A stretch of 64,000 bases of DNA from DASQPA01 sp963757335 (GTDB taxonomy: Bacteria; Acidobacteriota; Thermoanaerobaculia; Multivoradales; UBA5704): NCBI GenBank assembly GCA_963757335.1, contig CAVWRJ010000025.1:930001-994000 (forward strand), read 5' to 3'. The notes under the pieces were generated by a model. It worked only from the letters and a program-made list of their open reading frames with translations. It was not told where the DNA came from and made no database searches. The first letter of the stretch is position 1. Each line of letters starts with the position of its first letter. Below are positions 9,038-17,101 of the stretch, in pieces. The position numbers and the translations under genes were made by a program.

Positions 9038-10785
9038 CAGGCGCCCTCTTCGAGGGCTGCGAGGGCGAAGGCGAGCTCGCCCCCGGCTTCGATCCGGCCG
9101 TCCAGGCGGGCCCGCCTGGTGGCGGAGAGAGCCTTGCCGATCCGCGGGCCCGGCGGCACTCCCGACGCCACCAGGTCGGCACCGCGGATGGCGAGGGCGA
9201 GACCGCGGAGAGCGGTGAGGTCCCGCCGCACCCAGGCGCGGCAGGCCTCGTCCTCCGAGGCCAGGAGGAGCAGCAGCTCCTCTCCGGCGAGCGACGCGAG
9301 CGCCGCCTCGGCCTCGTGCGGCGCGAGGTTCCCCCGCCGGAGGGTCCGCCCCGCGGCGCCCAGCCGGGCCGGAAAGCCGGTGAGGAGCCGGCGGTCCTCG
9401 CCGGCGAGGAGGAGCCGGTCGGCGAGGGCCGCGCGGTCGGCTTCGGAGAGGTCCCGGGTGAGGGCCATGAGCAGCAGTCGCCAGGCGGCGACCGGCGGCT
9501 GGCTCAAGCCCTCCATCCGGTACCAGTCGTAGGCGGCGCGCGCCTCCCGCAGCCGCTCGCGGCCCCGGTCGTCCAGCCCCAGGCTGGGGTGGAGGATGGA
9601 AAGGAGCCCGAGCTCCGCCAGACGCTCGACGCCGCGCACGGCGATCCCGGGATCGTCCAGAAGGAGCGCCAGCTCGGCCGCGAGGCGCGAGCCGGAGAGC
9701 CGGTCGAAAGCGCCGAGGCCGAGCGCCACCCCGATCAGCCGCACCGTTCCGGGCGCCAGGCGGAAACCGAGGCGCTGCTCGAAACGCACGGCGCGCAGAG
9801 CGCGGGTGGGGTCGTCGAGGAAGGAGAGGCTGTGGAGCACCCGCAGGGTCTTCCCCCGCAGGTCCTTGCCGCCGCCGAAGTAGTCGACCAGCTCCGGTGT
9901 CTCCTCCGGCCCCAGGCAGATCGCCAGGGTGTTGATCGTGAAGTCGCGCCGGTAGAGGTCCTGGCGCAGCGGCGAGGTCTGAACCTCGGGGAGGGCCGCA
10001 GGGGCGCGGTAGAACTCGCTCCGCGCCGTCACCACGTCGATCTCGAAGCCCTCGGGATCTTCCACCACGGCGGTCAGGAAGGCCGGGTGGATTCGCACCT
10101 TCCCCCCGAGCTCGGCGGCGAGGAGGCGGGCGAAGTGCGGCCCATCCCCCAGGGCGACCAGATCCAGGTCGCGGTTCTCGCGCCCGAGGAGGAGATCGCG
10201 GACGAACCCGCCCACCAGGTAGACCGGCAGACCGTGACGCTGGGAGACCGCGGCGATGCGCTCGATGCGGGCGAGGACGAGCGTCGGCAGAGCCTTGAGG
10301 AGATTGCCGACCGGCGTGTGCCGCTCGGGCTGCCGGGCGGCGCGGAGGTCGATCTTCGCCGCCAGCTCGCCGACCCGGCCCTGGAGATAGCGCAAAACCT
10401 GCATCCGGGTGACGATCCCCAGCGGCCGCCCCGCGACCGCGTCGCCGACGAGGATGAAGCGCGGGTGGCGGGAGAGCATGCGCTCCCCCACCGTCTCGGC
10501 CGGGGCTTCCGGATCGACCCAGACGAGGTCCTGCTCCATCACGGTCTCGACCGGCCGGTCCCCCAGGCCGTGCTGGATCGCCCCATCGAGGATCTGCCGG
10601 GTCACCGCCCCCACCACCCGCCCCTCCCCTTCCCCCTCACCCGAATCCGCGCCGATGCCGGTGACCGGAGCGGCGTTGATGCGGCGGGCGTTCAGCTGCT
10701 GCTTGGCCGCCTCGATCGAAGTGAGGACGGAGAGCATGAAGGGGCTCTCGATCATCAGGTCGGCGGCGCGGGCGAAGTCCGGCAT
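9037..10785 (-). CDS. CBS-domain tRNA nucleotidyltransferase / poly(A) polymerase family protein
   Basis: 582 residues. A pair of CBS domains occupies about 1-140 (ADLMIESPFMLSV and FILVGDAVAGRPLGIVT are typical). The class II nucleotidyltransferase head follows from about 175: VYLVGGFVRDLLLGR, then the catalytic DLDLV, RRDFTINTLA, and DDPTRALRAVRFEQRLGF. The tail is helical, as in CCA-adding enzymes. Such proteins repair tRNA 3' CCA ends or add A residues; sequence alone does not tell which. Longer relatives carry an N-terminal DHH phosphoesterase domain before the CBS pair, which is absent here. It is the first gene of an operon with the exported protein and rsmD. Confidence 0.9.
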   Translation of the reverse strand: MPDFARAADLMIESPFMLSVLTSIEAAKQQLNARRINAAPVTGIGADSGEGEGEGRVVGAVTRQILDGAIQHGLGDRPVETVMEQDLVWVDPEAPAETVGERMLSRHPRFILVGDAVAGRPLGIVTRMQVLRYLQGRVGELAAKIDLRAARQPERHTPVGNLLKALPTLVLARIERIAAVSQRHGLPVYLVGGFVRDLLLGRENRDLDLVALGDGPHFARLLAAELGGKVRIHPAFLTAVVEDPEGFEIDVVTARSEFYRAPAALPEVQTSPLRQDLYRRDFTINTLAICLGPEETPELVDYFGGGKDLRGKTLRVLHSLSFLDDPTRALRAVRFEQRLGFRLAPGTVRLIGVALGLGAFDRLSGSRLAAELALLLDDPGIAVRGVERLAELGLLSILHPSLGLDDRGRERLREARAAYDWYRMEGLSQPPVAAWRLLLMALTRDLSEADRAALADRLLLAGEDRRLLTGFPARLGAAGRTLRRGNLAPHEAEAALASLAGEELLLLLASEDEACRAWVRRDLTALRGLALAIRGADLVASGVPPGPRIGKALSATRRARLDGRIEAGGELAFALAALEEGA

Positions 10786-11012
10786 CCCCGGATTCTACCC
10801 TCACCCCCCTCTGGATCGCCGATTCGGCTATGGAGAGCGGCTGGATCGAGCTGGACTGAACTTGTGCTACCCTCTCATCGATAAAGCTTCTTCTTCTATA
10901 TGCCTTACCCGCCGACCCTCCGGCCTCCCCAGAAAGCTCACCGCTCCGTGACGGTATCCCGTTGGCTGCCGCCACGATGACACCTCACCAACACCCACAA
11001 GGAGGATTGCTC

Positions 11013-12848
11013 ATGGCAGATCGTTCGCCCACAGAGAATCAGAACGTGGTGAATCGCAGCGCCGGAGGAGCCGACGAGCCGATGCCGGCCGTCGAGGTCA
11101 AGACCGAGGGGAGCGCTCCCGGGGCGGTGAGCCGCCGCGGCTTCCTCCGCCTCGGAGCTATCGCCGGGGTTGCGGGCGCGGCCGCTGCCGGCGCCTCGGT
11201 CGCCGGGACGGCGCTCCTCTCCCCCTCCGCCGCCCGCGCCGAGGATCCCGGGCCGAGCGAGCTCAACGAGGCGACCCTCGCCCAGCTCCAGGCCATGATG
11301 ACCCATGGCCGGCTGCGCTCGATCGACCTCGTCGAGTACTACCTCGCGCGTATCCACGACCTCGACAAGCGGGGGCCGCGGGTCAACGCGGTGATCGAGC
11401 TCAACCCCGACGCCCGGTCGATCGCCATGGCGCTCGACCGCGAGCGCCGGGCCAAGGGGCCGCGCGGGCCGCTCCACGGCATCCCCCTGATGCTCAAGGC
11501 CAACATCGACACCGGGGACAAGATGCAGACCTCGGCGGGCTCGCTCGCCCTGATCGGCACGCCGGCCTCCCAGGACGCCACCGTCGCCGCCCGGCTGCGG
11601 GCGGCCGGCGCCGTCATCCTCGGCAAGACCAACCTCTCTGAATTCGCGAACTTCCGCGGTTTCCAGTCGTCCTCCGGCTGGAGCGGGGTCGGCGGCCAGA
11701 CCAACAATCCCTACGCCCTCGACCGCAACCCCTGCGGCTCGAGCTCGGGGTCGGGCGCCGCGACGGCCGCGAACTTCTGCGCTGGCGGCCTGGGCACCGA
11801 GACCGACGGCTCGATCGTCTGTCCGGCGAACAACAACGGCGTCGTCGGCATCAAGCCGACCCTCGGGTTGACCAGCCGCGCCGGGGTCGTCCCCATCTCG
11901 CACAACCAGGACGTCGTGGGACCCCACGGCCGCACCGTCGCCGACGCGGCGGCCATCCTCTCGGCCCTCGTGGGGGTCGACCCGCGCGACCCGGCGACCG
12001 CGGCCTCCGCCGGCAAGTTCTCGACCGACTACACCCAGTTCCTCGACCCCAACGGCCTGCGCGGCGCGCGGATCGGCATCCCGCGCATGGTCTACACCGG
12101 CTACAGCCCGGAGGCCGACGCCATCCTCGAGGAATCGATCGCGGTGATGAAGGCGGCCGGGGCGGTGATCGTCGACCCCGCCGACCTGCCGTCGGCCAAC
12201 GACCTCAACACCGACCCCTCCGAGACCAACGTCCTGCTCTACGACTTCAAGCGCGACTTGAACGCCTACCTCGCCACCCGTACGGGCCTGCCGGTCAAGA
12301 CCCTGGCCGACATCATCGCCTTCAACAAGGCGCACGCCAACGAGGAGCTGCAGTTCTTCGGTCAGGAGCTCCTGGAGCTCGCCGAGTCCGACCCCGTCAG
12401 CACCGCCGATTACATGGCCGCGATGGCCAGGGCCCACCTGCTGGCCCGCGACCAGGGGATCGACGCGGTGATGAACGCGCACAACCTGGACGCCCTGATG
12501 GCGCCCACCGGCTCCCCTGCCTGGACGACCGACCTCATCAACGGCGATCACTTCCTGGGCGCCAGCTCGACCCCGGCGGCGGTCGCGGGCTACCCCAACA
12601 TCAACGTCCCGGCGGGCTCGATCTACAGCCTGCCGGTGGGGATGAGCCTCTTCGGCCGCGCCTGGAGCGAGGCCAAGCTGATCAAGATCGCCTACGCTTT
12701 CGAGCAGGCGATCCACGGCCGCAAGGCCCCCCAGTTCCTCCCCATGACACCGCTCGACAGCCGCGGCCGGACCCTCCCCCGCGCCGCCTTCTCGGGCGAC
12801 CTCGATTCCCTCCGCCGTGTCCCCATGACGCGGCCCTTCGGCTTCTAG
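11013..12848 (+). CDS. Tat-exported amidase (amidase signature family)
   Basis: 611 residues from the ATG at 11013, which follows a strong ribosome site (AAGGAGG at 10999-11005). A TTG start 51 bases upstream is less likely. The N-terminus holds a twin-arginine signal SRRGFLRLGAIAG, then an Ala-rich hydrophobic stretch ending PSAARAED. The amidase-signature Ser-cisSer-Lys triad is present: Lys in LMLKANIDTGD, the Gly/Ser motif CGSSSGSGAATAAN, and the serine region ETDGSIVCPANNNGVVGIKP. It should hydrolyse an amide in the periplasm or outside the cell; the substrate is unknown. A GC-rich hairpin follows the stop. Confidence 0.92.
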   Translation: MADRSPTENQNVVNRSAGGADEPMPAVEVKTEGSAPGAVSRRGFLRLGAIAGVAGAAAAGASVAGTALLSPSAARAEDPGPSELNEATLAQLQAMMTHGRLRSIDLVEYYLARIHDLDKRGPRVNAVIELNPDARSIAMALDRERRAKGPRGPLHGIPLMLKANIDTGDKMQTSAGSLALIGTPASQDATVAARLRAAGAVILGKTNLSEFANFRGFQSSSGWSGVGGQTNNPYALDRNPCGSSSGSGAATAANFCAGGLGTETDGSIVCPANNNGVVGIKPTLGLTSRAGVVPISHNQDVVGPHGRTVADAAAILSALVGVDPRDPATAASAGKFSTDYTQFLDPNGLRGARIGIPRMVYTGYSPEADAILEESIAVMKAAGAVIVDPADLPSANDLNTDPSETNVLLYDFKRDLNAYLATRTGLPVKTLADIIAFNKAHANEELQFFGQELLELAESDPVSTADYMAAMARAHLLARDQGIDAVMNAHNLDALMAPTGSPAWTTDLINGDHFLGASSTPAAVAGYPNINVPAGSIYSLPVGMSLFGRAWSEAKLIKIAYAFEQAIHGRKAPQFLPMTPLDSRGRTLPRAAFSGDLDSLRRVPMTRPFGF

Positions 12849-12860
12849 ACTTAAGAGACC

Positions 12861-12893
12861 TTCCCCCGTCGGCGGCGACGCCGCCGGGGGAGG
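12861..12893 (+). terminator. GC-rich hairpin after the amidase gene
   Basis: The arms TTCCCCCGTCGGCGGC and GCCGCCGGGGGA can pair around a GAC loop, 13 bases after the amidase stop. No clear T-run follows, so this is a hairpin consistent with termination or mRNA protection rather than a classical intrinsic terminator. Confidence 0.5.
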
Positions 12894-12936
12894 GAGTTCC
12901 TTCGCTGTGCGAGTGTCAGGCCGCTCTCATCGGCTA

Positions 12937-12945
12937 TGCTAAAAT
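12937..12945 (+). promoter_or_regulatory. Extended -10 promoter for the four-repeat secreted protein
   Basis: TGCTAAAAT matches an extended -10 (TG, one base, TAAAAT). It lies in the gap after the amidase hairpin and about 64 bases before the next ATG. No good -35 is seen 16-18 bases upstream, as often in extended -10 promoters. Confidence 0.4.
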
Positions 12946-13008
12946 CTCCTTAGTTAAAGAAAGGCACAACGCAGGCATCTGCTCCGCGTGGGAGCTAAGG
13001 AGGTTGCT

Positions 13009-13896
13009 ATGAGCAGGACAGCCCGTCGTCGCACCGTATGGAGTCTCTTTGCGCTCGTTTTCGTGGCGCTCCCGAACGTGGTCCTGGCGCTCCCCGCCTC
13101 GCCTCGCCGGTTCGTCGACAACTTGGACGAGCGCTGCTACGTGCTCCTGCAACCCCCGCCCGCCCCGGGCGTGACGCTCAAGCTGGCCTTCCTCGACCCG
13201 GTGCTGGTCGCCAAGGGGCTCCAGGCCGGGACCTTCACCCTGCAGCCGCCACCGAAGATCTGCGTGCCGGTCGAGAAGAACAACACCCCGCCGCCGCCGG
13301 ACACTCTCCCCTACATGAGCTATCTGGACTGGCTGTGCTACGGCATCACCGGCCCGTCTCTCAACCTGACGCTCGACCTGACCCAGCTCAACCCCATCAT
13401 GTCCACCCTCTTCGGCCCGACCGTCACGGTCAACGTGGGGGTGCCGCAGCAGCTCTGCGTGCCGGTGTACAAGAACAACGTCATCCCGCCGTCGGACGTG
13501 CAGCATCTCGTCGATTACGTGGACGTCGAGTGCTTCGCCGTCACCAGCACCCAGCAGATCGCCAACAAGCCGATCACCCTGACGCACCTCAACCCCCTGT
13601 TCTCCGGCCGTCCGCCGGAGAACCTGACCTTCCCGACCCCGGGTCCGAGCCAGCTCTGCGTGCCGGTCGCCAAGGAAGGCGACATCCCGCCGGCGGACGT
13701 CCTGCCGTACGTCGAGTACTCCGACGTCCTCTGCTACCCGCTGGGCGGCATCAGCCTGGATTCGCTCCTCACCCTCACTCAGCTCGACCCGGTGATGATC
13801 CCCAGGGTGGGGCCGACGAACATCTCCGCCGGCCGGCCCTTGAGCCTCTGCGTGCCGGTGGCGAAGAACGGCGACATCCCGCCCGGTACGCCTTAA
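13009..13896 (+). CDS. Secreted protein with four Cys-paired repeats
   Basis: 295 residues from the ATG at 13009, preceded by TAAGGAGG (12996-13003). A signal peptide ends near residue 27 (VVLA). The rest is four repeats of about 60-65 residues. Each starts with a D/E-x-x-CY/F strand (ERCYVL, WLCYGI, VECFAV, VLCYPL), has an LTxLNP/LDP-like middle, and ends with a LCVPVxK-like strand followed by PPxD. That gives eight Cys, probably one disulfide per repeat. The pattern resembles the DUF7450-like repeats (CYKV...LCNPVxK) of secreted proteins, but I name it only as similar. It sits between the amidase and the CxxCH protein, all exported. It may be a surface adhesin or binding protein. Confidence 0.8.
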   Translation: MSRTARRRTVWSLFALVFVALPNVVLALPASPRRFVDNLDERCYVLLQPPPAPGVTLKLAFLDPVLVAKGLQAGTFTLQPPPKICVPVEKNNTPPPPDTLPYMSYLDWLCYGITGPSLNLTLDLTQLNPIMSTLFGPTVTVNVGVPQQLCVPVYKNNVIPPSDVQHLVDYVDVECFAVTSTQQIANKPITLTHLNPLFSGRPPENLTFPTPGPSQLCVPVAKEGDIPPADVLPYVEYSDVLCYPLGGISLDSLLTLTQLDPVMIPRVGPTNISAGRPLSLCVPVAKNGDIPPGTP

Positions 13897-13928
13897 ACCT
13901 GTCGTTCGGCTTCTAGAGCAGGCTCCCT

Positions 13929-13955
13929 CCCGGCGGCGATGCCGCCGCCGGGTTT
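13929..13955 (+). terminator. Hairpin terminator after the four-repeat gene
   Basis: CCCGGCGGC and GCCGCCG...GGG pair around GAT, followed by the T-rich stretch GGTTTCGCTTT. It lies 33 bases after the stop and is a plausible intrinsic terminator. Confidence 0.55.
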
Positions 13956-14082
13956 CGCTTTGCCCCTCCCGAGCCGGCCAGGCTCGCTTCTTCCTCTAGC
14001 ATGCACCTACTTCAATAGACAAATTATTTTGGACTGCTCCCGGAGGAGCCAGTCCTCTCTTCTACTCTCTCTAGGAGGCTTC

Positions 14083-16098
14083 ATGCGCAAAATTCAGCGC
14101 TGGACGCTGCGGCACCGCGCCGCCGTCCTGGTCGTCGTCCTCGTCGCTCTCGCCACGGTCGCTGTCGCCGCCGGCCGCAACTTGAACCGCATGGTGCCCG
14201 CGGCGGGCGCGAATCCAACCCCGAGCAGCGCCGCGCTGCAGCTCGCGGCGCCCCTCCCCTCACCGGCCCAGGTCTTCATCCAGAAGACGACCGCCTTCCC
14301 CAACCTTGGCAACGTGCTGGTCACCGTGCAGCTCACGGCGGACGAAATCGCTGCCAAGCAGGCCGACGGCACCCAGGACTTCGTCACCCTGGGCGACCCG
14401 GACTCGACCGTCATCCTGCGCGATGACGGGCGGGGCGGCGACGCCGTCGCCGGCGACGGCCTTTATACCGGCATCGCCTCGCTCGACGACGCGACGGTCC
14501 AGGCGCGCGCCTCGGCGGACCAGAGTGCGATCAGCAACAGCCAGGGCGCCGGGATGCCGGTCTTCGCCGGCCGCGTCTACACCGGCGCGGCGCCGCCCGT
14601 CGCCTTCGACCTCACCGGCTACAACGCCGGCCGGCAGGTCGCCTTCAACCCGGCGGTCGCCTTCCTCAACACGACGGCAGGCGTCCGGGCGTCCCTCCTC
14701 AGCTCGCGCGCGGCGCTGACCCCCAAGGGCGTCGTGCTCGGCACCGACGCCTTCCAAGAGCACGTGCTGATGATCCGCGACGTAAGCGTCGTCCAGGACG
14801 CCACCCGCACCTGGAACCCCTGCTCCGGCGGCAATCCCACCGGAGTGTGGACCTTCAACCACCTGATGACCAACAACGCCAACCAGGCGGCGAGCGGCAT
14901 CGATCCCGCGATCTACACCGAGAGCTGGCTCGCCAATTTCACCACTCCGCCGACGATCAACGGCCACACCGTCTCGCCCCGCAACGCCGCGGCGATCCTC
15001 TCCAGCTGGCCGAAACGGACGGACGGTCACGTCGACTTGACGCGCTCGCCCTTCCGCCTCCTCGCCATCGTCTCCCGGGTCGATCTCCGCCGCACGACGG
15101 GCGGCGGCGGCAGCTATACGACGAGCACGAGCGGCAACTTCATCGACGGCGGCGAGGCGCGGTTCGTGTTCGGCCTCATCCAGGGCTGCACGGTCAAGCC
15201 GTTCACGGTGATCTTCGAATATCGCGTCCCCAAGTGCGGCTGCACCGACGTCAAGGCCTGGGCCCAGCAGTGGGTCGCCTTGAACGCTCTACCCTTCGGC
15301 GCCGGCTACAACGCGGCGCTCCAGAACATCACCGAGCAGTACGCCAAGGCCAACGCCAACACGGCGCGCCCCAACGGCAGCGCCTTGGGCCAGCAGCGGA
15401 CGAACGAGATCTTCCTCGCCTCGCCCTGGGAGCTCCGCGAGTTCCAACTCACCCAGTTCCCATGGTCGCTGCTCAACGAGACGACGACCGCAGACACCCC
15501 GATCGACAGCTTCAACGGCAGCCCGATCTTCCAGAGCTGGGTGCAGACCAAGGTCGAACCGGCGATCCATCCGCCCGGATTCCAGCAGGCGATCCCGCCG
15601 GTGCCGCTGTTCTTCTCCAGCACCAACTTCCTCGGCTCGAACCCGCAAGCTCCGGTCCTCTGGAACGCGCCGGGGTTGAACCTCTCGATCCTGCAGGAGA
15701 ACTGGGCCCGTCATCGCGCCGGGCTCGCCTCCTGCAACGGCTGCCATTCGAACGAGACCGGCACCACCTTCACCCATGTCAGCCCGACGACCGCCTTCGG
15801 CACCCGGGCTGCCCTCTCCGGCTTCCTGACCGGCATCACCGTCGCCGATCCGGCCTTCGGCACCCCGAGCCGTGACTTCGACGACCTCGCCCGCCGCGAG
15901 ATCGACATCCAGCAAGTCGCCGGAATGTCCTGCAGCAGCATGGCGACGGTGAACGTCGCGGCCGTCCAGGCGGCGCTCGCCTCGACCGGCCGACTGCCCG
16001 ACGACCTCTTCGGGATCACCGGCACCGTGCCCGCCAACCGCACGACCTCGGTCGCGATCGACGACATGAAGCGCAACGTCGTCTTCGAAGTGCACTAG
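14083..16098 (+). CDS. Secreted protein with a CxxCH heme-attachment motif
   Basis: 671 residues from the ATG at 14083, which follows TAGGAGG (14072-14078). A longer frame upstream lacks a ribosome site. The N-terminus is basic, then hydrophobic (AAVLVVVLVALATVAVAAG), so it is exported or anchored. Residues about 100-150 contain DDGRGGDAVAGDGLYTG, a motif of beta-sandwich exported proteins. A single CNGCH lies at residues 551-555, the covalent heme c attachment pattern. I see no obvious distal Met ligand motif. The middle part (TFNHLMTNNANQAASG...FRLLAIVSRVDLR) matches no family I can name. It may be an extracellular c-type cytochrome or oxidase. Confidence 0.78.
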   Translation: MRKIQRWTLRHRAAVLVVVLVALATVAVAAGRNLNRMVPAAGANPTPSSAALQLAAPLPSPAQVFIQKTTAFPNLGNVLVTVQLTADEIAAKQADGTQDFVTLGDPDSTVILRDDGRGGDAVAGDGLYTGIASLDDATVQARASADQSAISNSQGAGMPVFAGRVYTGAAPPVAFDLTGYNAGRQVAFNPAVAFLNTTAGVRASLLSSRAALTPKGVVLGTDAFQEHVLMIRDVSVVQDATRTWNPCSGGNPTGVWTFNHLMTNNANQAASGIDPAIYTESWLANFTTPPTINGHTVSPRNAAAILSSWPKRTDGHVDLTRSPFRLLAIVSRVDLRRTTGGGGSYTTSTSGNFIDGGEARFVFGLIQGCTVKPFTVIFEYRVPKCGCTDVKAWAQQWVALNALPFGAGYNAALQNITEQYAKANANTARPNGSALGQQRTNEIFLASPWELREFQLTQFPWSLLNETTTADTPIDSFNGSPIFQSWVQTKVEPAIHPPGFQQAIPPVPLFFSSTNFLGSNPQAPVLWNAPGLNLSILQENWARHRAGLASCNGCHSNETGTTFTHVSPTTAFGTRAALSGFLTGITVADPAFGTPSRDFDDLARREIDIQQVAGMSCSSMATVNVAAVQAALASTGRLPDDLFGITGTVPANRTTSVAIDDMKRNVVFEVH

Positions 16099-16114
16099 CC
16101 TCCTTTAGCAGGAG

Positions 16115-16143
16115 CCCCGCCGGCGCGAGAGGCGCCGGCGGGG
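16115..16143. terminator. Bidirectional hairpin between convergent genes
   Basis: CCCCGCCGGCGC and GCGCCGGCGGGG form a perfect 12-bp stem with a 5-base loop between the CxxCH gene and the convergent SDR gene. It can act on either strand. No long T-run is present on either side. Confidence 0.6.
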
Positions 16144-16150
16144 AGAGCTT

Positions 16151-16896
16151 CTACTTCCCGCCGGTGACGTCGAGAATGGCGCCTGTCGTGTAGGAGGCTT
16201 CCTCTGAGAGCAGCCAGAGGATGGCGCGGGCCACCTCGTCCGCCTGCCCGCCCCGTTTCATCGGCACCAGATCCTTGAGCCGATCGACCCTCCCCGGCTC
16301 GCCACCGCTCGCGTGGATCTCGGTGTAGATGAAGCCCGGCCGCACGGCATTGACCCGAATCCCCTCCTCCGCCACCTCGCGCGCCAAGCCCAGGGTCAGA
16401 GTGTCGATGGCGCCCTTGGAGGCCGCGTAGTCGACGTACTCGCCGGGAGAGCCGAGCCGGGCGGCCCCGAGGAGACGTTGACGATCGCTCCCCCGCTCCC
16501 CCCATGCCGGGTGGACATCCGCCGCACCGCCTCCCGGGCGCAGAGGAAGGAGCCGGTGACGTTGGTGGCGAAGACGCGAGTCAGCCGCGCCGCGTCCATC
16601 TCGTCGACCCGCATCTGCCGCTCCAGAATGCCGGCGTTGTTGACCAGGGCGGTCAAAGGTCCCAGCTCCGCGTCGACAGTCGCGAACAGGCGAACGACGT
16701 CGGCCTCGACCGCCACGTCCGCGGCCACGGCGATGGCCTTCGTCCCGGCCTGCCGGGCGGCGGCGGCGACGGTTTCGGCCGCCGCCCGGTTCTCCCGGTA
16801 GTTGACGGCCACGTCATAGCCTCGCTCCGCCGCCAACCGAGCGGTCGCCGCGCCGATCCCCCGGCTGGCGCCGGTGATGAGGAGGACTCGGTTCAT
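16151..16896 (-). pseudogene. Short-chain dehydrogenase/reductase, frameshifted
   Basis: The N-terminal frame shows a Rossmann SDR: LLITGASRGIGAATARLAAE, NNAGILERQ, and IVNVSS with the catalytic Ser region. The frame then changes, and the catalytic YxxxK continues in another frame as EYVDYAASKGAIDTLTLGLA, then EEGIRVNAVRPGFIYTEIH to the stop. One extra base in the CCCC run at 16465-16468 would restore 248 residues, the usual SDR length, reading SSxAARLGSPGEYVDYAASK. The gene is either recently inactivated or carries a sequencing error. Substrate unknown. Classical NAD(P)(H)-dependent oxidoreductase. Confidence 0.85.
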
Positions 16897-16946
16897 GGAG
16901 GAAGACTCGTCCGTGCGTAGGGGAGAGTGTCAAGGGCAAGGGTTGC

Positions 16947-16967
16947 GTCTCCTGCCCTGCAGGAGAC
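16947..16967. repeat. Small inverted repeat upstream of the SDR gene
   Basis: GTCTCCTG and CAGGAGAC form an 8-bp stem with a 5-base loop in the 200-base gap between the SDR and DUF2235 genes. It could be an operator or hairpin for the SDR transcript. On the minus strand a Shine-Dalgarno-like AAGGAGG lies just upstream of it (16974-16980). Nothing else was found in 16897-17101. Confidence 0.35.
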
Positions 16968-17101
16968 ATGAAAACCTCCTTGCCATACGGCGGTAGGCCG
17001 TCATGTTCCAAGAGAACCAATACACCTATTGGGAGCGGTAGCGCGGGGCCCTTCCTGTACAATACAGCGTTAAAATAGAGTGCTAGACATCATAGGTACC
17101 C

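Noticed and set aside
10962..11012. TTG start for the amidase, 51 bases upstream
   Set aside because: The ATG at 11013 has AAGGAGG at the right spacing; the TTG has none.
13939..14082. N-terminal extension of the CxxCH protein
   Set aside because: The ATG at 14083 follows TAGGAGG and starts a normal signal sequence; the extension overlaps the preceding hairpin.
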